A stretch of DNA of 64,000 nucleotides from Alphaproteobacteria bacterium (GTDB lineage Bacteria > Pseudomonadota > Alphaproteobacteria > Caulobacterales > Parvularculaceae), in contig WGLT01000002.1 of assembly GCA_016125425.1 (NCBI GenBank), forward strand, positions 248,001 through 312,000, written 5' to 3'. This document shows positions 9,954 to 19,612 of this stretch, in pieces. The notes beneath the pieces are model-generated. The model made no database searches. It saw nothing but the letters and a program-made list of their open reading frames with translations, and was not told the DNA's origin. The translations under genes and the position numbers were made by a program. Position 1 is the first letter of the stretch. Each line of letters opens with the position of its first letter.

Positions 9954-10769
9954 ATGGGCGCGAGCAATAACGCCATACTCGTCGCGGGGGCCGGCGGCCG
10001 GATGGGCCGGGCGGTGACGGCTGAGATATTGAAAACGCCCGGGGCGAGCCTCGCCGGCGGTTTCGAGCGGGCGGACAGTCCGGTGATCGGCGCCGATCTC
10101 GGTCGGCTCGCCGGTCTCGACGCGCTCGGCCTTACGGTCGAGCGCGACGCCGCAGGCGGCCTCAAGCGCGCCGCCGCGCTCATCGATTTTACGGCGCCCG
10201 AAGCGAGCCTGGCGAATGCGCGCGCCGCAGCCGACGCCGGCGTCGCAGATGTCATCGGAACAACAGGTCTCAGCCCGGACCAGGAAATTGAGATCGCGCG
10301 CCTCGCGAAGAAAATTCCGATTGTCCGCTCAGAGAACATGTCGCTCGGCGTCAATCTTCTGGCGGCGCTGGTCGAAGAGGCGGCGAGACGGCTTTCGGAC
10401 GACTACGATATCGAGATCGTCGAAGCCCATCACCGCAATAAGGTCGACGCGCCGTCGGGCACGGCGCTCATGCTGGCGCGCGCTGCGGCGGCGGGGCGCG
10501 GCGTCGATCTCGCCGATCGCATGGTCCGCGCACGCGACGGACAGACAGGTCCGCGCCGCGCCGGCGACATTGGCTTTGCGGTGATCCGCGGCGGCGGGAT
10601 AATCGGCGAGCACAGCGTAAGCTTCGCCGGCTCGCAAGAAGTGCTGACGCTGTCGCATTCGGCGATCGACCGGGGACTCTTCGCAAAAGGGGCGGTCGCC
10701 GCGGCGAAATGGGCGATCGGCAAATCGCCCGGCCTTTACTCCATGCGCGACGTTCTCGGTCTTGGTTAA
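9954..10769 (+). CDS. dapB: 4-hydroxy-tetrahydrodipicolinate reductase
   Basis: The 271-residue product has the N-terminal NAD(P)-binding motif VAGAGGRMGRAV, the central IIGTTG-like segment (DVIGTTGLSP) and the catalytic/substrate-binding stretch EAHHRNKVDAPSGTALML. It reduces hydroxy-tetrahydrodipicolinate to tetrahydrodipicolinate in the diaminopimelate/lysine pathway, feeding peptidoglycan. The ATG at 9954 has GGAAGA upstream; the frame is open from 9900 but overlaps the previous gene and lacks homology there. Length is normal. Confidence 0.96.
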   Translation: MGASNNAILVAGAGGRMGRAVTAEILKTPGASLAGGFERADSPVIGADLGRLAGLDALGLTVERDAAGGLKRAAALIDFTAPEASLANARAAADAGVADVIGTTGLSPDQEIEIARLAKKIPIVRSENMSLGVNLLAALVEEAARRLSDDYDIEIVEAHHRNKVDAPSGTALMLARAAAAGRGVDLADRMVRARDGQTGPRRAGDIGFAVIRGGGIIGEHSVSFAGSQEVLTLSHSAIDRGLFAKGAVAAAKWAIGKSPGLYSMRDVLGLG

Positions 10770-10851
10770 TCCCTGAATTTTACCAATTTCGCCCGGATTT
10801 TATTAAGTCTGTCTGTGCCACGCTTTCGCGGAAAGCGAGCGTGGAGGGAAG

Positions 10852-11427
10852 ATGCGCGCCGAAATCCTCGCAGGCAGTTTCGTCGTCGCGGCGTCGGTGA
10901 TCGGCGTGCGCGTTTTCGAACATGCGGCGCATTCGGCGGCGCCTTCGCCTTCGCGCTCGACCTCGCAATCTCAGCCTGCGCCGCAATTTGAGCCGCCTTT
11001 GGCGGCGAGCGCGCAGGCCGCGCCGGCGGCGACGGGCGCCTACAATCCGAATTGGGGCGAGGAGGTGAAGATCGCGGCGGCGAATGATCACCAGTTCTAT
11101 GTGAAGGCGTCGGTCAACGCGTCGGCCTCATCCTTCCTGATCGACACCGGAGCGAGCTTCGTCGCCTTGCGCGATTCGGATGCGCGGCTCGCCGGGGTTT
11201 ATGTTGCGCCGTCCGAATTCGACCGGCCCGTACGGACGGCGAACGGCCTCACCAAGGCTGCGCTTGTGACGCTTGATGCAGTCGAGGTCCACGGATTGCG
11301 CGTCGAACACGTGCCGGCGTTCATCCTCCCCGACGACCAATTGCCGATCAATCTTCTCGGCATGAGCTTTCTGTCAAAGCTCAAAAGCGTCGAAGCGCGG
11401 GGCGGCGAGCTTGTGCTGAGGGGTTAA
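10852..11427 (+). CDS. Retropepsin-like (clan AA) aspartic protease, membrane-anchored or secreted
   Basis: A 191-residue protein with an N-terminal hydrophobic segment (~5-20), a Pro/Ala/Ser/Gln-rich spacer, and a single retropepsin-like domain with the active-site triad in FLIDTGASFVALRDSDA and a second hydrophobic strand ending in NLLGMSFLSKL. This is the size and layout of the TIGR02281-type aspartic proteases common in alphaproteobacteria, which act as dimers, presumably in the periplasm. Substrate unknown. It is convergent with the UbiH-type gene, overlapping it by 4 bp. Confidence 0.85.
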   Translation: MRAEILAGSFVVAASVIGVRVFEHAAHSAAPSPSRSTSQSQPAPQFEPPLAASAQAAPAATGAYNPNWGEEVKIAAANDHQFYVKASVNASASSFLIDTGASFVALRDSDARLAGVYVAPSEFDRPVRTANGLTKAALVTLDAVEVHGLRVEHVPAFILPDDQLPINLLGMSFLSKLKSVEARGGELVLRG

Positions 11428-12671
11428 CGCTCCGCCTGCATTAGCGGCGGCAATCTGCCCAGATCCGCGCCGGCCTGACGCATGAAAAAGCGACGCAAAG
11501 GCGCGACGCGTCCCACCGCCCCCATGCCGATATCCCGCGCCAGCCGCAACGGTCCGAAATCGTTCGAAAACAGGCGAACGAGGCCGTCCATGCCCAGCGC
11601 AAGGCTCGCCGAATCGAAGCGCCGCCAGCGCTGGTAATTCGCGAGCACGCCCTCCGACCCTGGATCGAGGCCGAGCCCGCGCGCCTCTTCGAGAACCTCC
11701 GCGAGCGCAGCGATATCCTTGACGCCGAGATTAAATCCTTGGCCCGCGATCGGGTGGACGGCGTGGGCGGCGTCGCCGATCAGGGCAAGGCGGGGCGCCG
11801 TGAAGCTCTGCGCGAGATGGAAGGAGAGAGGGTAGGACCAGCGCGGCCCCTCAAGCCGCAACTCCCCGAGAAAGTCGCCGAAGCGATTTGCGATTTCGCG
11901 CGTGAAGGCGCCGTCGTCGAGCGCGAGATAGGCGGGCGCCGCCTCTTCGCGCTCCGTCCATACCAGATTGGAGCGGTTCCCCGTCAGCGGCAGAATCGCA
12001 AACGGACCGGAGGGAAGGAAGAACTCATACGCCACGCCCTTATGCGGGCGCTCATGCAGGACCGTCGCGACGATCCCGGTTTGCGAGTAACGCCAGCGAT
12101 TGATCTTGATTCCCGCTTCGGTCCTGAGGCGCGACCGCTTGCCGTCCGCGGCGATGACGAGCGACGCTGAAATTCTTTCGCCGCTTTCGAGCAAGACTTC
12201 CGCGCGGGCGGGGCCGCGCGTCACCGATGCGGCTTTGGCGGGCGCGCGGAAAGCGATCTGCGACGATCTTTCGATGGCGTCGAGCATCGCTTCGCGCAAC
12301 ACGCGATTTTCGATGATGTAGCCGAGCGGTTCGCCCGCTTCGAGCTCGCGGCTGTCGAAATGAAGATGAAACGGGGACGCCCCTCCGTCACGCAGGGCGC
12401 TTCTCGCCCGCCCGTCAGTTACGAGAATGTCGCGGATCGGCTCGGCGTCGCCCTCAATCGCAGCCCAGAGGCCGAGCCGGCGGAAAAGACGCGCGCAGGC
12501 GTAAGCCAGCGCCGTCGTGCGGCCGTCGAAATCTCCGCCGCGCATCGTTTGGGGCGACTGCGCGTCAATGAGCGCGACAGAAAGCCCGGCGCGCTCGAGC
12601 GCGACCGCCGCAAGGCCGCCGGCGAGGCCGCCGCCGACAATGATTGCGTCGTAATCCGGCATGGGCGTCAT
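11424..12671 (-). CDS. UbiH/UbiF/VisC/COQ6-family FAD-dependent hydroxylase
   Basis: The 415-residue flavoprotein begins with a Rossmann FAD motif (AIIVGGGLAGGLAAVAL), has a mid-protein LVIAADGKRSRLR (DG motif) and the second FAD motif LIGDAAHAVHPIAGQGFNLG. These are hallmarks of the ubiquinone-biosynthesis monooxygenase family, which hydroxylates the polyprenylated ring. Which ring position (UbiH, UbiF, UbiL or UbiM type) cannot be settled from one sequence. It starts at 12671 or at a Met three codons in. Confidence 0.9.
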   Translation of the reverse strand: MTPMPDYDAIIVGGGLAGGLAAVALERAGLSVALIDAQSPQTMRGGDFDGRTTALAYACARLFRRLGLWAAIEGDAEPIRDILVTDGRARSALRDGGASPFHLHFDSRELEAGEPLGYIIENRVLREAMLDAIERSSQIAFRAPAKAASVTRGPARAEVLLESGERISASLVIAADGKRSRLRTEAGIKINRWRYSQTGIVATVLHERPHKGVAYEFFLPSGPFAILPLTGNRSNLVWTEREEAAPAYLALDDGAFTREIANRFGDFLGELRLEGPRWSYPLSFHLAQSFTAPRLALIGDAAHAVHPIAGQGFNLGVKDIAALAEVLEEARGLGLDPGSEGVLANYQRWRRFDSASLALGMDGLVRLFSNDFGPLRLARDIGMGAVGRVAPLRRFFMRQAGADLGRLPPLMQAER

Positions 12672-12739
12672 CGCGGCAGTCTAGACGCGCGGCGGCGAGG
12701 TTCCAATGGCCGCGCGCGGCCCGGCGCCCCGGAACAGGC

Positions 12740-12769
12740 GCGTCAGCCGAACGAGGAGACGGCTGACGC
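12740..12769 (-). terminator. Perfect 10-bp hairpin downstream of the TorF porin gene
   Basis: GCGTCAGCCG (12740-12749) and CGGCTGACGC (12760-12769) form a perfect stem with a 10-base loop, 13 bp beyond the porin stop codon on the minus strand. No U-tract follows, so it may protect the transcript 3' end or be a weak terminator. Confidence 0.4.
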
Positions 12770-12782
12770 TGTGTTTGACGGT

Positions 12783-13550
12783 TTAAAAGCTCGAAGAAAA
12801 GCCGAGACCGAACCAGAAGCCGTTCGATTTCGTCGCGCCGGTCGAAATATCGCTGAAAAGAGAGCCTCCCGCAATGTCGGAGCCGCCATAACGCGCGCCG
12901 ACATAGAAGGAAGCGTTGTCGGTCAAGGGGTAGGAGACGTTGGCGCTCGCCGAGCCGTACAGATAATCCGTACCAGGCGTGTCATCTATCACATAGCCGA
13001 GCGCGCCGGAGAGATCGAGACTGAATTTGCCTTCAAGTGGGAAAGAATGGGATACGCCGCCCTGGAAGGTTGTCGTATCGAGGTAGACGTCGTGATAGAA
13101 GTAGATTGACGGCGAAAGAGGAGCGCTGAAGGAAAATCCGATATAGGGCTCAAGCGTGTTGGCGCCCAGACCCGATTTGTCTTCTTCGTAGACGTCGAAA
13201 AAGCCGCTCGCAAGCTGCGGATATGTGTAATAGGTAAGGCCGATGTCGACGGTGACGAACTTGTTCAGTTCGGCGCTGTAGCCGCCATTCAGATCCATCT
13301 CCCTGAGTCCCGGAGTCACCCAGGCGGTATTTTCCGCTACCGGAAGATTGAACCAGGCACCGCCGTAAAATCCCTTATAGCCGACAGTCACCGCCGGCTG
13401 GGCGCTGAAATCCGCAAGTTGAACGCCGCGGAACACATAGCGGGTCTCGAACCCCACCGTCGTCGAAATAGTCAAGTCATTCGCCGAAGCTGAGCCGGCC
13501 GCGGCGATTGCGGCTGCGGTGACGACAAACTGCGAAAGTCTCCTGCGCAT
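12783..13550 (-). CDS. TorF-family putative outer-membrane porin
   Basis: From the ATG at 13550, preceded by AGGAG with 7-nt spacing, the product has 255 residues: a signal peptide (MRRRLSQFVVTAAAIAAAGSASA) followed by alternating beta-strand sequence with many aromatic residues (YVFRGVQ, YGGAWFNLP, YTYPQL, GFWFGLGFSSSF) and a C-terminal Phe typical of outer-membrane barrels. This matches the TIGR02001/TorF putative porin family. It is transcribed divergently from glnK across a 341-bp region, which suggests nitrogen-responsive control (inference). Confidence 0.82.
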   Translation of the reverse strand: MRRRLSQFVVTAAAIAAAGSASANDLTISTTVGFETRYVFRGVQLADFSAQPAVTVGYKGFYGGAWFNLPVAENTAWVTPGLREMDLNGGYSAELNKFVTVDIGLTYYTYPQLASGFFDVYEEDKSGLGANTLEPYIGFSFSAPLSPSIYFYHDVYLDTTTFQGGVSHSFPLEGKFSLDLSGALGYVIDDTPGTDYLYGSASANVSYPLTDNASFYVGARYGGSDIAGGSLFSDISTGATKSNGFWFGLGFSSSF

Positions 13551-14230
<680 letters not shown>

Positions 14231-14285
14231 TCCGAACCGGACCCGCATTCTCGGCTTGACTGTGATCAAGAACAACAAGGGGAAG

Positions 14286-15620
14286 ATGATGACCCGAAAG
14301 ATTGACTCCCGGCGCAACGCGACGCGCGCCAGCGCGCTCGGCCTTGGCGTGTTCGCTGCGGTCCTTACGGCCGCGCCCGGCGCTTTTGCGCAGGATGCGG
14401 CGCCGACTCTCGACAAGGGCGATACGGCGTGGATGCTGACCTCAACCGCGCTCGTGCTGCTGATGACGATACCGGGGCTCGCGCTCTTTTACGGCGGGAT
14501 GGTGCGTAAAAAGAACGTATTGGCGACGGCGATGCAGAGCTTCGCCATCACATGTCTTGTAACCGTGATCTGGATGGTCGCCGGCTATTCCCTGGCGTTC
14601 ACGGACGGCGGCGCCGCCAATCCCATTATCGGCGGATTGTCGCGAATTTTCCTTGGAGGAATGGGCGTCGATGCGCTGACAGGCTCGATTCCGGAATCGG
14701 TCTTCATGTGTTTTCAGATGACCTTCGCGATCATCACGCCGGCGCTGATTTGCGGCGCCTTCGCGGACCGTATGAAGTTTTCCGCCATGTTATGGTTCAT
14801 GGGTCTGTGGAGCGTCATCGTCTACAGCCCGGTCGCGCATTGGGTGTGGGGCGGCGGGTTCCTTGGCGGCCTCGGCGTCAAGGATTTCGCCGGCGGAACC
14901 GTGGTCCACATCAATGCGGGCGTCGCCGGCCTCGTTTGCGCGCTCGTCCTTGGCAAACGCGAAGGCTACGGCCGGGACAATATGGCGCCGCATAATCTCG
15001 TTTTGTCGCTCATCGGGGCCTCGTTGTTGTGGGTCGGGTGGTTCGGCTTCAACGCCGGTTCGGAACTCGCCGCCGACGGAACCGCCGGCATGGCGATGAC
15101 GGTCACGCAGATCGCGACGGCGGCGGCGGCGCTCGCCTGGATGTTTTACGAGTGGGCGGGCCGCGGCAAGCCGAGCGTGCTCGGCATTGTTTCGGGCGCT
15201 GTCGCGGGTCTCGTCGCCATCACGCCGGCCTCGGGCTTCGTCGGCCCCACGGGCGCCCTGATTATCGGCCTTGTCGCCGGCGTCATTTGCGCTTGGTCGG
15301 CGACCTGGCTCAAACCGAAGCTCGGCTATGACGATTCTCTGGATGCTTTCGGCGTGCACGGAGTCGGCGGCTTCGTCGGCGCGATTCTCACGGGCGTCTT
15401 CATCAGCAAGACTTTCGGGGGCGTCGGTCTGGCCGAGGGCGTATCTCTCGGCGGTCAGGTGTGGACGCAGTTTCTCGGCACGCTTGCGACGATTGTGTGG
15501 TCGGGCGTTGCGAGTTTCGCGATCCTGAAGGCAGTCGATATGACGATCGGGTTGCGCGTCTCAAAAGAAGTCGAGATCGAGGGCCTCGACATCAATTTGC
15601 ACGGCGAAGTGCTGCATTAA
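14286..15620 (+). CDS. amtB: Ammonium transporter Amt
   Basis: The start is taken at the ATG 14286 after AAGGGGAAG; the adjacent ATG at 14289 is equally possible. The product has about 444 residues with a signal peptide (MTRKID...APGAFAQDA) and eleven expected helices. Key Amt features are present: FYGGMVRKKN, the Phe-gate segment FQMTFAIITPALI, the signature DFAGGTVVHINAGVAGL with the first pore His, LLWVGWFGFNAGSEL, and the second pore His in FGVHGVGGFVG. It moves ammonium across the inner membrane and is gated by GlnK, encoded 55 bp upstream. Confidence 0.96.
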   Translation: MMTRKIDSRRNATRASALGLGVFAAVLTAAPGAFAQDAAPTLDKGDTAWMLTSTALVLLMTIPGLALFYGGMVRKKNVLATAMQSFAITCLVTVIWMVAGYSLAFTDGGAANPIIGGLSRIFLGGMGVDALTGSIPESVFMCFQMTFAIITPALICGAFADRMKFSAMLWFMGLWSVIVYSPVAHWVWGGGFLGGLGVKDFAGGTVVHINAGVAGLVCALVLGKREGYGRDNMAPHNLVLSLIGASLLWVGWFGFNAGSELAADGTAGMAMTVTQIATAAAALAWMFYEWAGRGKPSVLGIVSGAVAGLVAITPASGFVGPTGALIIGLVAGVICAWSATWLKPKLGYDDSLDAFGVHGVGGFVGAILTGVFISKTFGGVGLAEGVSLGGQVWTQFLGTLATIVWSGVASFAILKAVDMTIGLRVSKEVEIEGLDINLHGEVLH

Positions 15621-15627
15621 TCGCGTT

Positions 15628-15655
15628 CGCTCCCGCGCGCGCCTGCGCGGGAGCG
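15628..15655 (+). terminator. Strong GC hairpin between the two amt genes
   Basis: An 11-bp perfect stem, CGCTCCCGCGC/GCGCGGGAGCG, with a 6-base loop lies 7 bp after the amt stop. No T-run follows. It could stabilise the glnK-amt mRNA or partly uncouple the second Amt gene. Confidence 0.5.
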
Positions 15656-15729
15656 GCGACTGTCGCCATGGGCTCGAAAAGGCGTATGAAGGACGTTCGA
15701 ATTCTGCCTGGAATTGCGGACCGACTTCA

Positions 15730-17049
15730 ATGCGCCCTCTCTTTCTGTTCTTGATCGCCGCTCCGTTCACAGCACTGGGGGGGCTGGCTGCGGCGCAGGA
15801 TCCCGCCGTCGGGGGCCCAGGGCCCCAGGGCGCATCCGATACGGCCGCCTATCTGTTCAATTCGGCGCTCTATTTCGGTTCGGGATTGCTGGTCCTTGGC
15901 ATGATCGGCGGATTTGCGGCGATGCAAGCCGGACTCGCCGCCCGCCGCGATGCGGGGGCGGTCGCGCTGAGAGTGATCTCGATCCTTGCGCTCTCCGCGA
16001 TCGCCACCTGGCTGCTTGGCTATAACCTTCTCTACGGCGTCCAGCCCGGGGCTTTGCTCGGCCGGTTTGCGCCTTGGACGCCCGCGGACGCCGATGCGAT
16101 CGCCTCAACCTCCCCGTCAACCGCCGCCTGGCTCTATCGGGCCGCCGTTCCAGCGATTGGCGCTATCATTGTCGCCGGCGCATTGGGCGCGCGCGTCCGG
16201 CTTCGCGCGCTTCTGATTTTTGCGGCCGCGTTCGCCGGCCTTCTTTACCCGATAGAGGCGTCCTGGAGCTGGGGCGGCGGCGTCATCGACGCCGCCTTTT
16301 CGTTCAAGGACTTTGCGGGGGCGAGCGTCATTCATTCGGCGGGCGGTTGGGCCGCGCTTGCGGGCGCGTTGATTCTCGGCGGCCCGCGGCGCATGCGCAG
16401 CGAGGCGAGCGGCGCGTCTCCCGCGCTCGCCGTCATTGGGGCGGCCTTCGTTTGGATCGGGTGGTACGGCCTCAACGCGGCCGCGGAGGGCGCATTCGAT
16501 ACGGTGACGCATGCGAATGCGATGGCGAAGTTGACGGTCAACACGACGCTTGCCGGCGCCGGCGGTCTCGCGACCGCGATTGTCGTCACGCAGATCGTCT
16601 ATCGCCGGATTGACCTCGCCGCCGCCCTCGCCGGCGCGATCGGCGGACTCGTCTCGGTTTCGGCGGATCCCGTGGCGCCCGCGCTCTGGCAGGCGGTGAT
16701 TATCGGCGCCTTTGGCGGCGTTCTCGTGGCGGTGGGCGGATCCTTTCTGGAACGGCTTAATATTGAGGACCGTACGCGCGCCATTCCCGCCCACCTGCTT
16801 TGCGGGTTGTGGGGCACATTGATCGCGCCGTGGTCTTCGCCCGACGCTTCGCTGCTCGACCAGCTTGTCGGCGCCGCGATGATCGGCGGGTTTGTCTTTG
16901 TCATGAGCGTTCTGTTCTGGGTGTTTCTCAAATACACGCTGGGCATTCGCAAAACGGCTGACAGCGAACACAGAGGTCTCGATCAGACGGAGCTCTATTT
17001 CGGCGGCGCCGGGGGCGAGGCGTTTCACGGAAGCGACGGAAACGGTTAA
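15730..17049 (+). CDS. Divergent ammonium-transporter-family protein
   Basis: This 439-residue polytopic protein has a signal peptide (ending near LAAAQDPA) and the Amt fold, with a recognisable signature DFAGASVIHSAGGWAAL that keeps the Asp and first pore His. A second His lies in IPAHLLCGLWGT, replacing the usual HGVGG context. The outer Phe-gate segment is altered (LYRAAVPAIGA) and the usual GWFGFNAG reads GWYGLNAA. A normal electrogenic Amt pore is therefore uncertain; it may be a sensor or an altered channel. It lies 109 bp after amt on the same strand, so regulation with glnK is likely. The family is clear, the activity is not. Confidence 0.85.
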   Translation: MRPLFLFLIAAPFTALGGLAAAQDPAVGGPGPQGASDTAAYLFNSALYFGSGLLVLGMIGGFAAMQAGLAARRDAGAVALRVISILALSAIATWLLGYNLLYGVQPGALLGRFAPWTPADADAIASTSPSTAAWLYRAAVPAIGAIIVAGALGARVRLRALLIFAAAFAGLLYPIEASWSWGGGVIDAAFSFKDFAGASVIHSAGGWAALAGALILGGPRRMRSEASGASPALAVIGAAFVWIGWYGLNAAAEGAFDTVTHANAMAKLTVNTTLAGAGGLATAIVVTQIVYRRIDLAAALAGAIGGLVSVSADPVAPALWQAVIIGAFGGVLVAVGGSFLERLNIEDRTRAIPAHLLCGLWGTLIAPWSSPDASLLDQLVGAAMIGGFVFVMSVLFWVFLKYTLGIRKTADSEHRGLDQTELYFGGAGGEAFHGSDGNG

Positions 17050-17119
17050 TAGACGTTAACCCTTTTGCGCGCCGCTCATGCGATGATGCGGCGGGATAAA
17101 CTTAACCGTTAGAGCCGCC

Positions 17120-19510
17120 ATGCCGCGCCGTTCATTTCGTTCGCGCACCGAGCCTTCCTTAGCAGAGCGATTGGCGGCATGGCGCCGCGCCGCGGTGATG
17201 CGGCTCGGCGGCGCGGCGATGCTCCTGCTCGCCGGATGGAGCGCGCTTGCGCTCATGAGTTATTCCGTCAGCGACCCCAGCCTCGACACGGCGACGGGCC
17301 GATCCGTGCAAAATTGGGCGGGGCCGCTCGGAGCGGATTTTGCGGATCTGGCCCTGCAGCTCTTCGGCGGCGCCGCGATGCTGGTCGTCGCGCCTCTGGC
17401 GATATGGGGCGCCGTCGCCATTGTGAAGGGCGCCCCGCGCGAGACGCCCGCGATGTTCTGGGCGCGTCTCGGCCTCTTCTTCCTTGCCGTGCCGGCCGCT
17501 TCGGCTTTTGCCGCGGCCCTGCCGATTCCCGCGACATGGCCGTTTGTGGTGGGGCTTGGCGGGCTGCTGGGCGACGCCATCCGGTCAGGCGCGCTCTCGC
17601 TATTGCATCACGCGGGCGTCGGCGCGCTCGCGCCTGTTGCCGCGCTCGCGGCGTTCGGCGTCGCCGCTTTCGCCTATTCGATTGTGTGCGGGCTGACCGC
17701 AGAGCGTCTCGAGGAGGCCTATTACACGCTTGAAGACGCAATCTACGGGGCGCACGCATTCATCGAGGAAAAGATGGAGGCTTGGCGCGCGCGCGACGAA
17801 GACGACGAGGAAGACGCATATGAAGAATATGAGGATGACGAGGAGGAGGAAGACGACGACGAAAGCCGCGAATCTGCGCTCGTAGCGCCGGTCCGCACGC
17901 GCGGCAAAAGACGCAGAATCATCCGCAAGGAGGCGACGAAGAAGGCGGGCAAGCGTGAAATGCGCGAAGCCCAGCATGAATTGCCGGTGTTCAAGCCCGG
18001 CTCCTATGAGCTGCCGCCGCTCAATCTTCTTGCAAGGCCGGAGCCTTCGAAGCGCAAAATCATCTCTGACGACGCCCTCGAACAGAATGCGCGCATGCTC
18101 GAAAACGTGCTCGCGGATTTCGGCGTCAAGGGCGAGATCGTCAATGTGCGGCCGGGGCCCGTCGTTACGCTCTATGAGCTCGAACCTGCGGCGGGCGTAA
18201 AATCATCGCGTGTTATCGGTCTGGCCGACGACATCGCGCGATCCATGAGCGCGGTGGCTGCGCGGGTCGCAGTCGTTCCCGGCCGCAATGCAATCGGCAT
18301 CGAACTGCCGAATCAAGACCGTGAAATCGTATTCCTGCGAGAATTGCTCGGCGCCGACGAATTCGAAAACAGCCGCGGAGATTTGACGCTGGCGCTCGGC
18401 AAGGGAATCGGCGGCGAGCCGATTTTCGCCGATCTCGCCCGGATGCCGCACTTGCTGATTGCGGGCACGACGGGCTCGGGCAAATCCGTCGGCATCAACA
18501 CGATGATCCTCTCGCTGCTTTACCGGCTGTCGCCGGACGCCTGCAAGATGATCATGGTCGATCCGAAAATGCTCGAGCTTTCCGTTTATGACGGCATTCC
18601 GCATCTGCTTGCGCCCGTCGTCACCGATCCGAAAAAGGCCGTCGTCGCGCTGAAATGGACCGTGCGCGAAATGGAGGAGCGCTATAGGCGCATGTCCAAA
18701 CTCGGCGTCCGGAATATTGAAGGCTTCAATCAGCGCATCAGCGAAGCCGAGGAGAACGGCGAAACCCTGACCCGCACCGTGCATACGGGCTACGATAAAG
18801 AATCGGGCGAGCCGATATACGAGACGGAAGAACTCGATTACGAGCCAATGCCGTTCATTGTCGTCGTTATCGATGAAGTCGCCGATCTGATGATGGTCGC
18901 CGGCAAGGATATCGAAGGCATGGTGCAGCGACTGGCGCAGATGGCGCGCGCCGCCGGCATCCACCTCATTATGGCGACGCAGCGACCGTCCGTTGACGTT
19001 ATCACGGGCACGATCAAGGCGAACTTCCCGACACGGATCTCCTTCCAGGTGACATCGAAGATCGACAGCCGCACGATCTTGGGCGAGCAGGGGGCGGAAC
19101 AGCTTCTCGGGCAGGGAGACATGCTGCATATGGCGGGCGGCGGACGTATCCGCCGCGTGCACGGAGCGTTCGTCTCCGACGACGAAGTCGAGAAAATCGT
19201 CAAATTCCTGAAAAAGCAGGGCAAGCCCGATTACGTCCAGGAAGTCACGGAGCTTCGCGACGAGGACGGGGGCGCGTTTGACGGCCTCGATATCGGCGGC
19301 AACACCTCGTCCGGCGACGCGCTGTATGACAAGGCCGTCGCCATTGTCGTCCGCGACCGCAAGGCGTCGACCTCCTACATCCAGCGCCGGCTTCAGATCG
19401 GTTATAACCGCGCGGCGACGCTCATCGAGAGGATGGAGGAGGAAGGCGTCGTTTCCCCTGCAAATCACGCCGGCAAGCGCGATATTCTTGTCGGAGAGGA
19501 CGCCGCCTGA
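17120..19510 (+). CDS. ftsK: DNA translocase FtsK
   Basis: A 796-residue FtsK/SpoIIIE protein. The N-terminus has four hydrophobic helices (~25-210) for septal anchoring. Next comes a highly charged linker with a run of nearly continuous Asp/Glu (~230-255) followed by a basic stretch ([20 protein letters not shown]). The RecA-like motor has Walker [15 protein letters not shown] and Walker [16 protein letters not shown]. The C-terminal gamma winged helix ([23 protein letters not shown]) reads KOPS sequences. It pumps DNA toward dif during division and activates XerCD. It is shorter than E. coli FtsK because the linker is short, as is usual in alphaproteobacteria. Confidence 0.97.
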   Translation: MPRRSFRSRTEPSLAERLAAWRRAAVMRLGGAAMLLLAGWSALALMSYSVSDPSLDTATGRSVQNWAGPLGADFADLALQLFGGAAMLVVAPLAIWGAVAIVKGAPRETPAMFWARLGLFFLAVPAASAFAAALPIPATWPFVVGLGGLLGDAIRSGALSLLHHAGVGALAPVAALAAFGVAAFAYSIVCGLTAERLEEAYYTLEDAIYGAHAFIEEKMEAWRARDEDDEEDAYEEYEDDEEEEDDDESRESALVAPVRTRGKRRRIIRKEATKKAGKREMREAQHELPVFKPGSYELPPLNLLARPEPSKRKIISDDALEQNARMLENVLADFGVKGEIVNVRPGPVVTLYELEPAAGVKSSRVIGLADDIARSMSAVAARVAVVPGRNAIGIELPNQDREIVFLRELLGADEFENSRGDLTLALGKGIGGEPIFADLARMPHLLIAGTTGSGKSVGINTMILSLLYRLSPDACKMIMVDPKMLELSVYDGIPHLLAPVVTDPKKAVVALKWTVREMEERYRRMSKLGVRNIEGFNQRISEAEENGETLTRTVHTGYDKESGEPIYETEELDYEPMPFIVVVIDEVADLMMVAGKDIEGMVQRLAQMARAAGIHLIMATQRPSVDVITGTIKANFPTRISFQVTSKIDSRTILGEQGAEQLLGQGDMLHMAGGGRIRRVHGAFVSDDEVEKIVKFLKKQGKPDYVQEVTELRDEDGGAFDGLDIGGNTSSGDALYDKAVAIVVRDRKASTSYIQRRLQIGYNRAATLIERMEEEGVVSPANHAGKRDILVGEDAA

Positions 19511-19612
19511 TCGGCCCGAAAACTGCAGCCTTGAGCCAGGCGCGCCGCCGGCCCCACGCCGGGCGGCGCTGCGCGGCGTCATTTCGTATACGAAAGGGAT
19601 GGGGCGGCTCGG

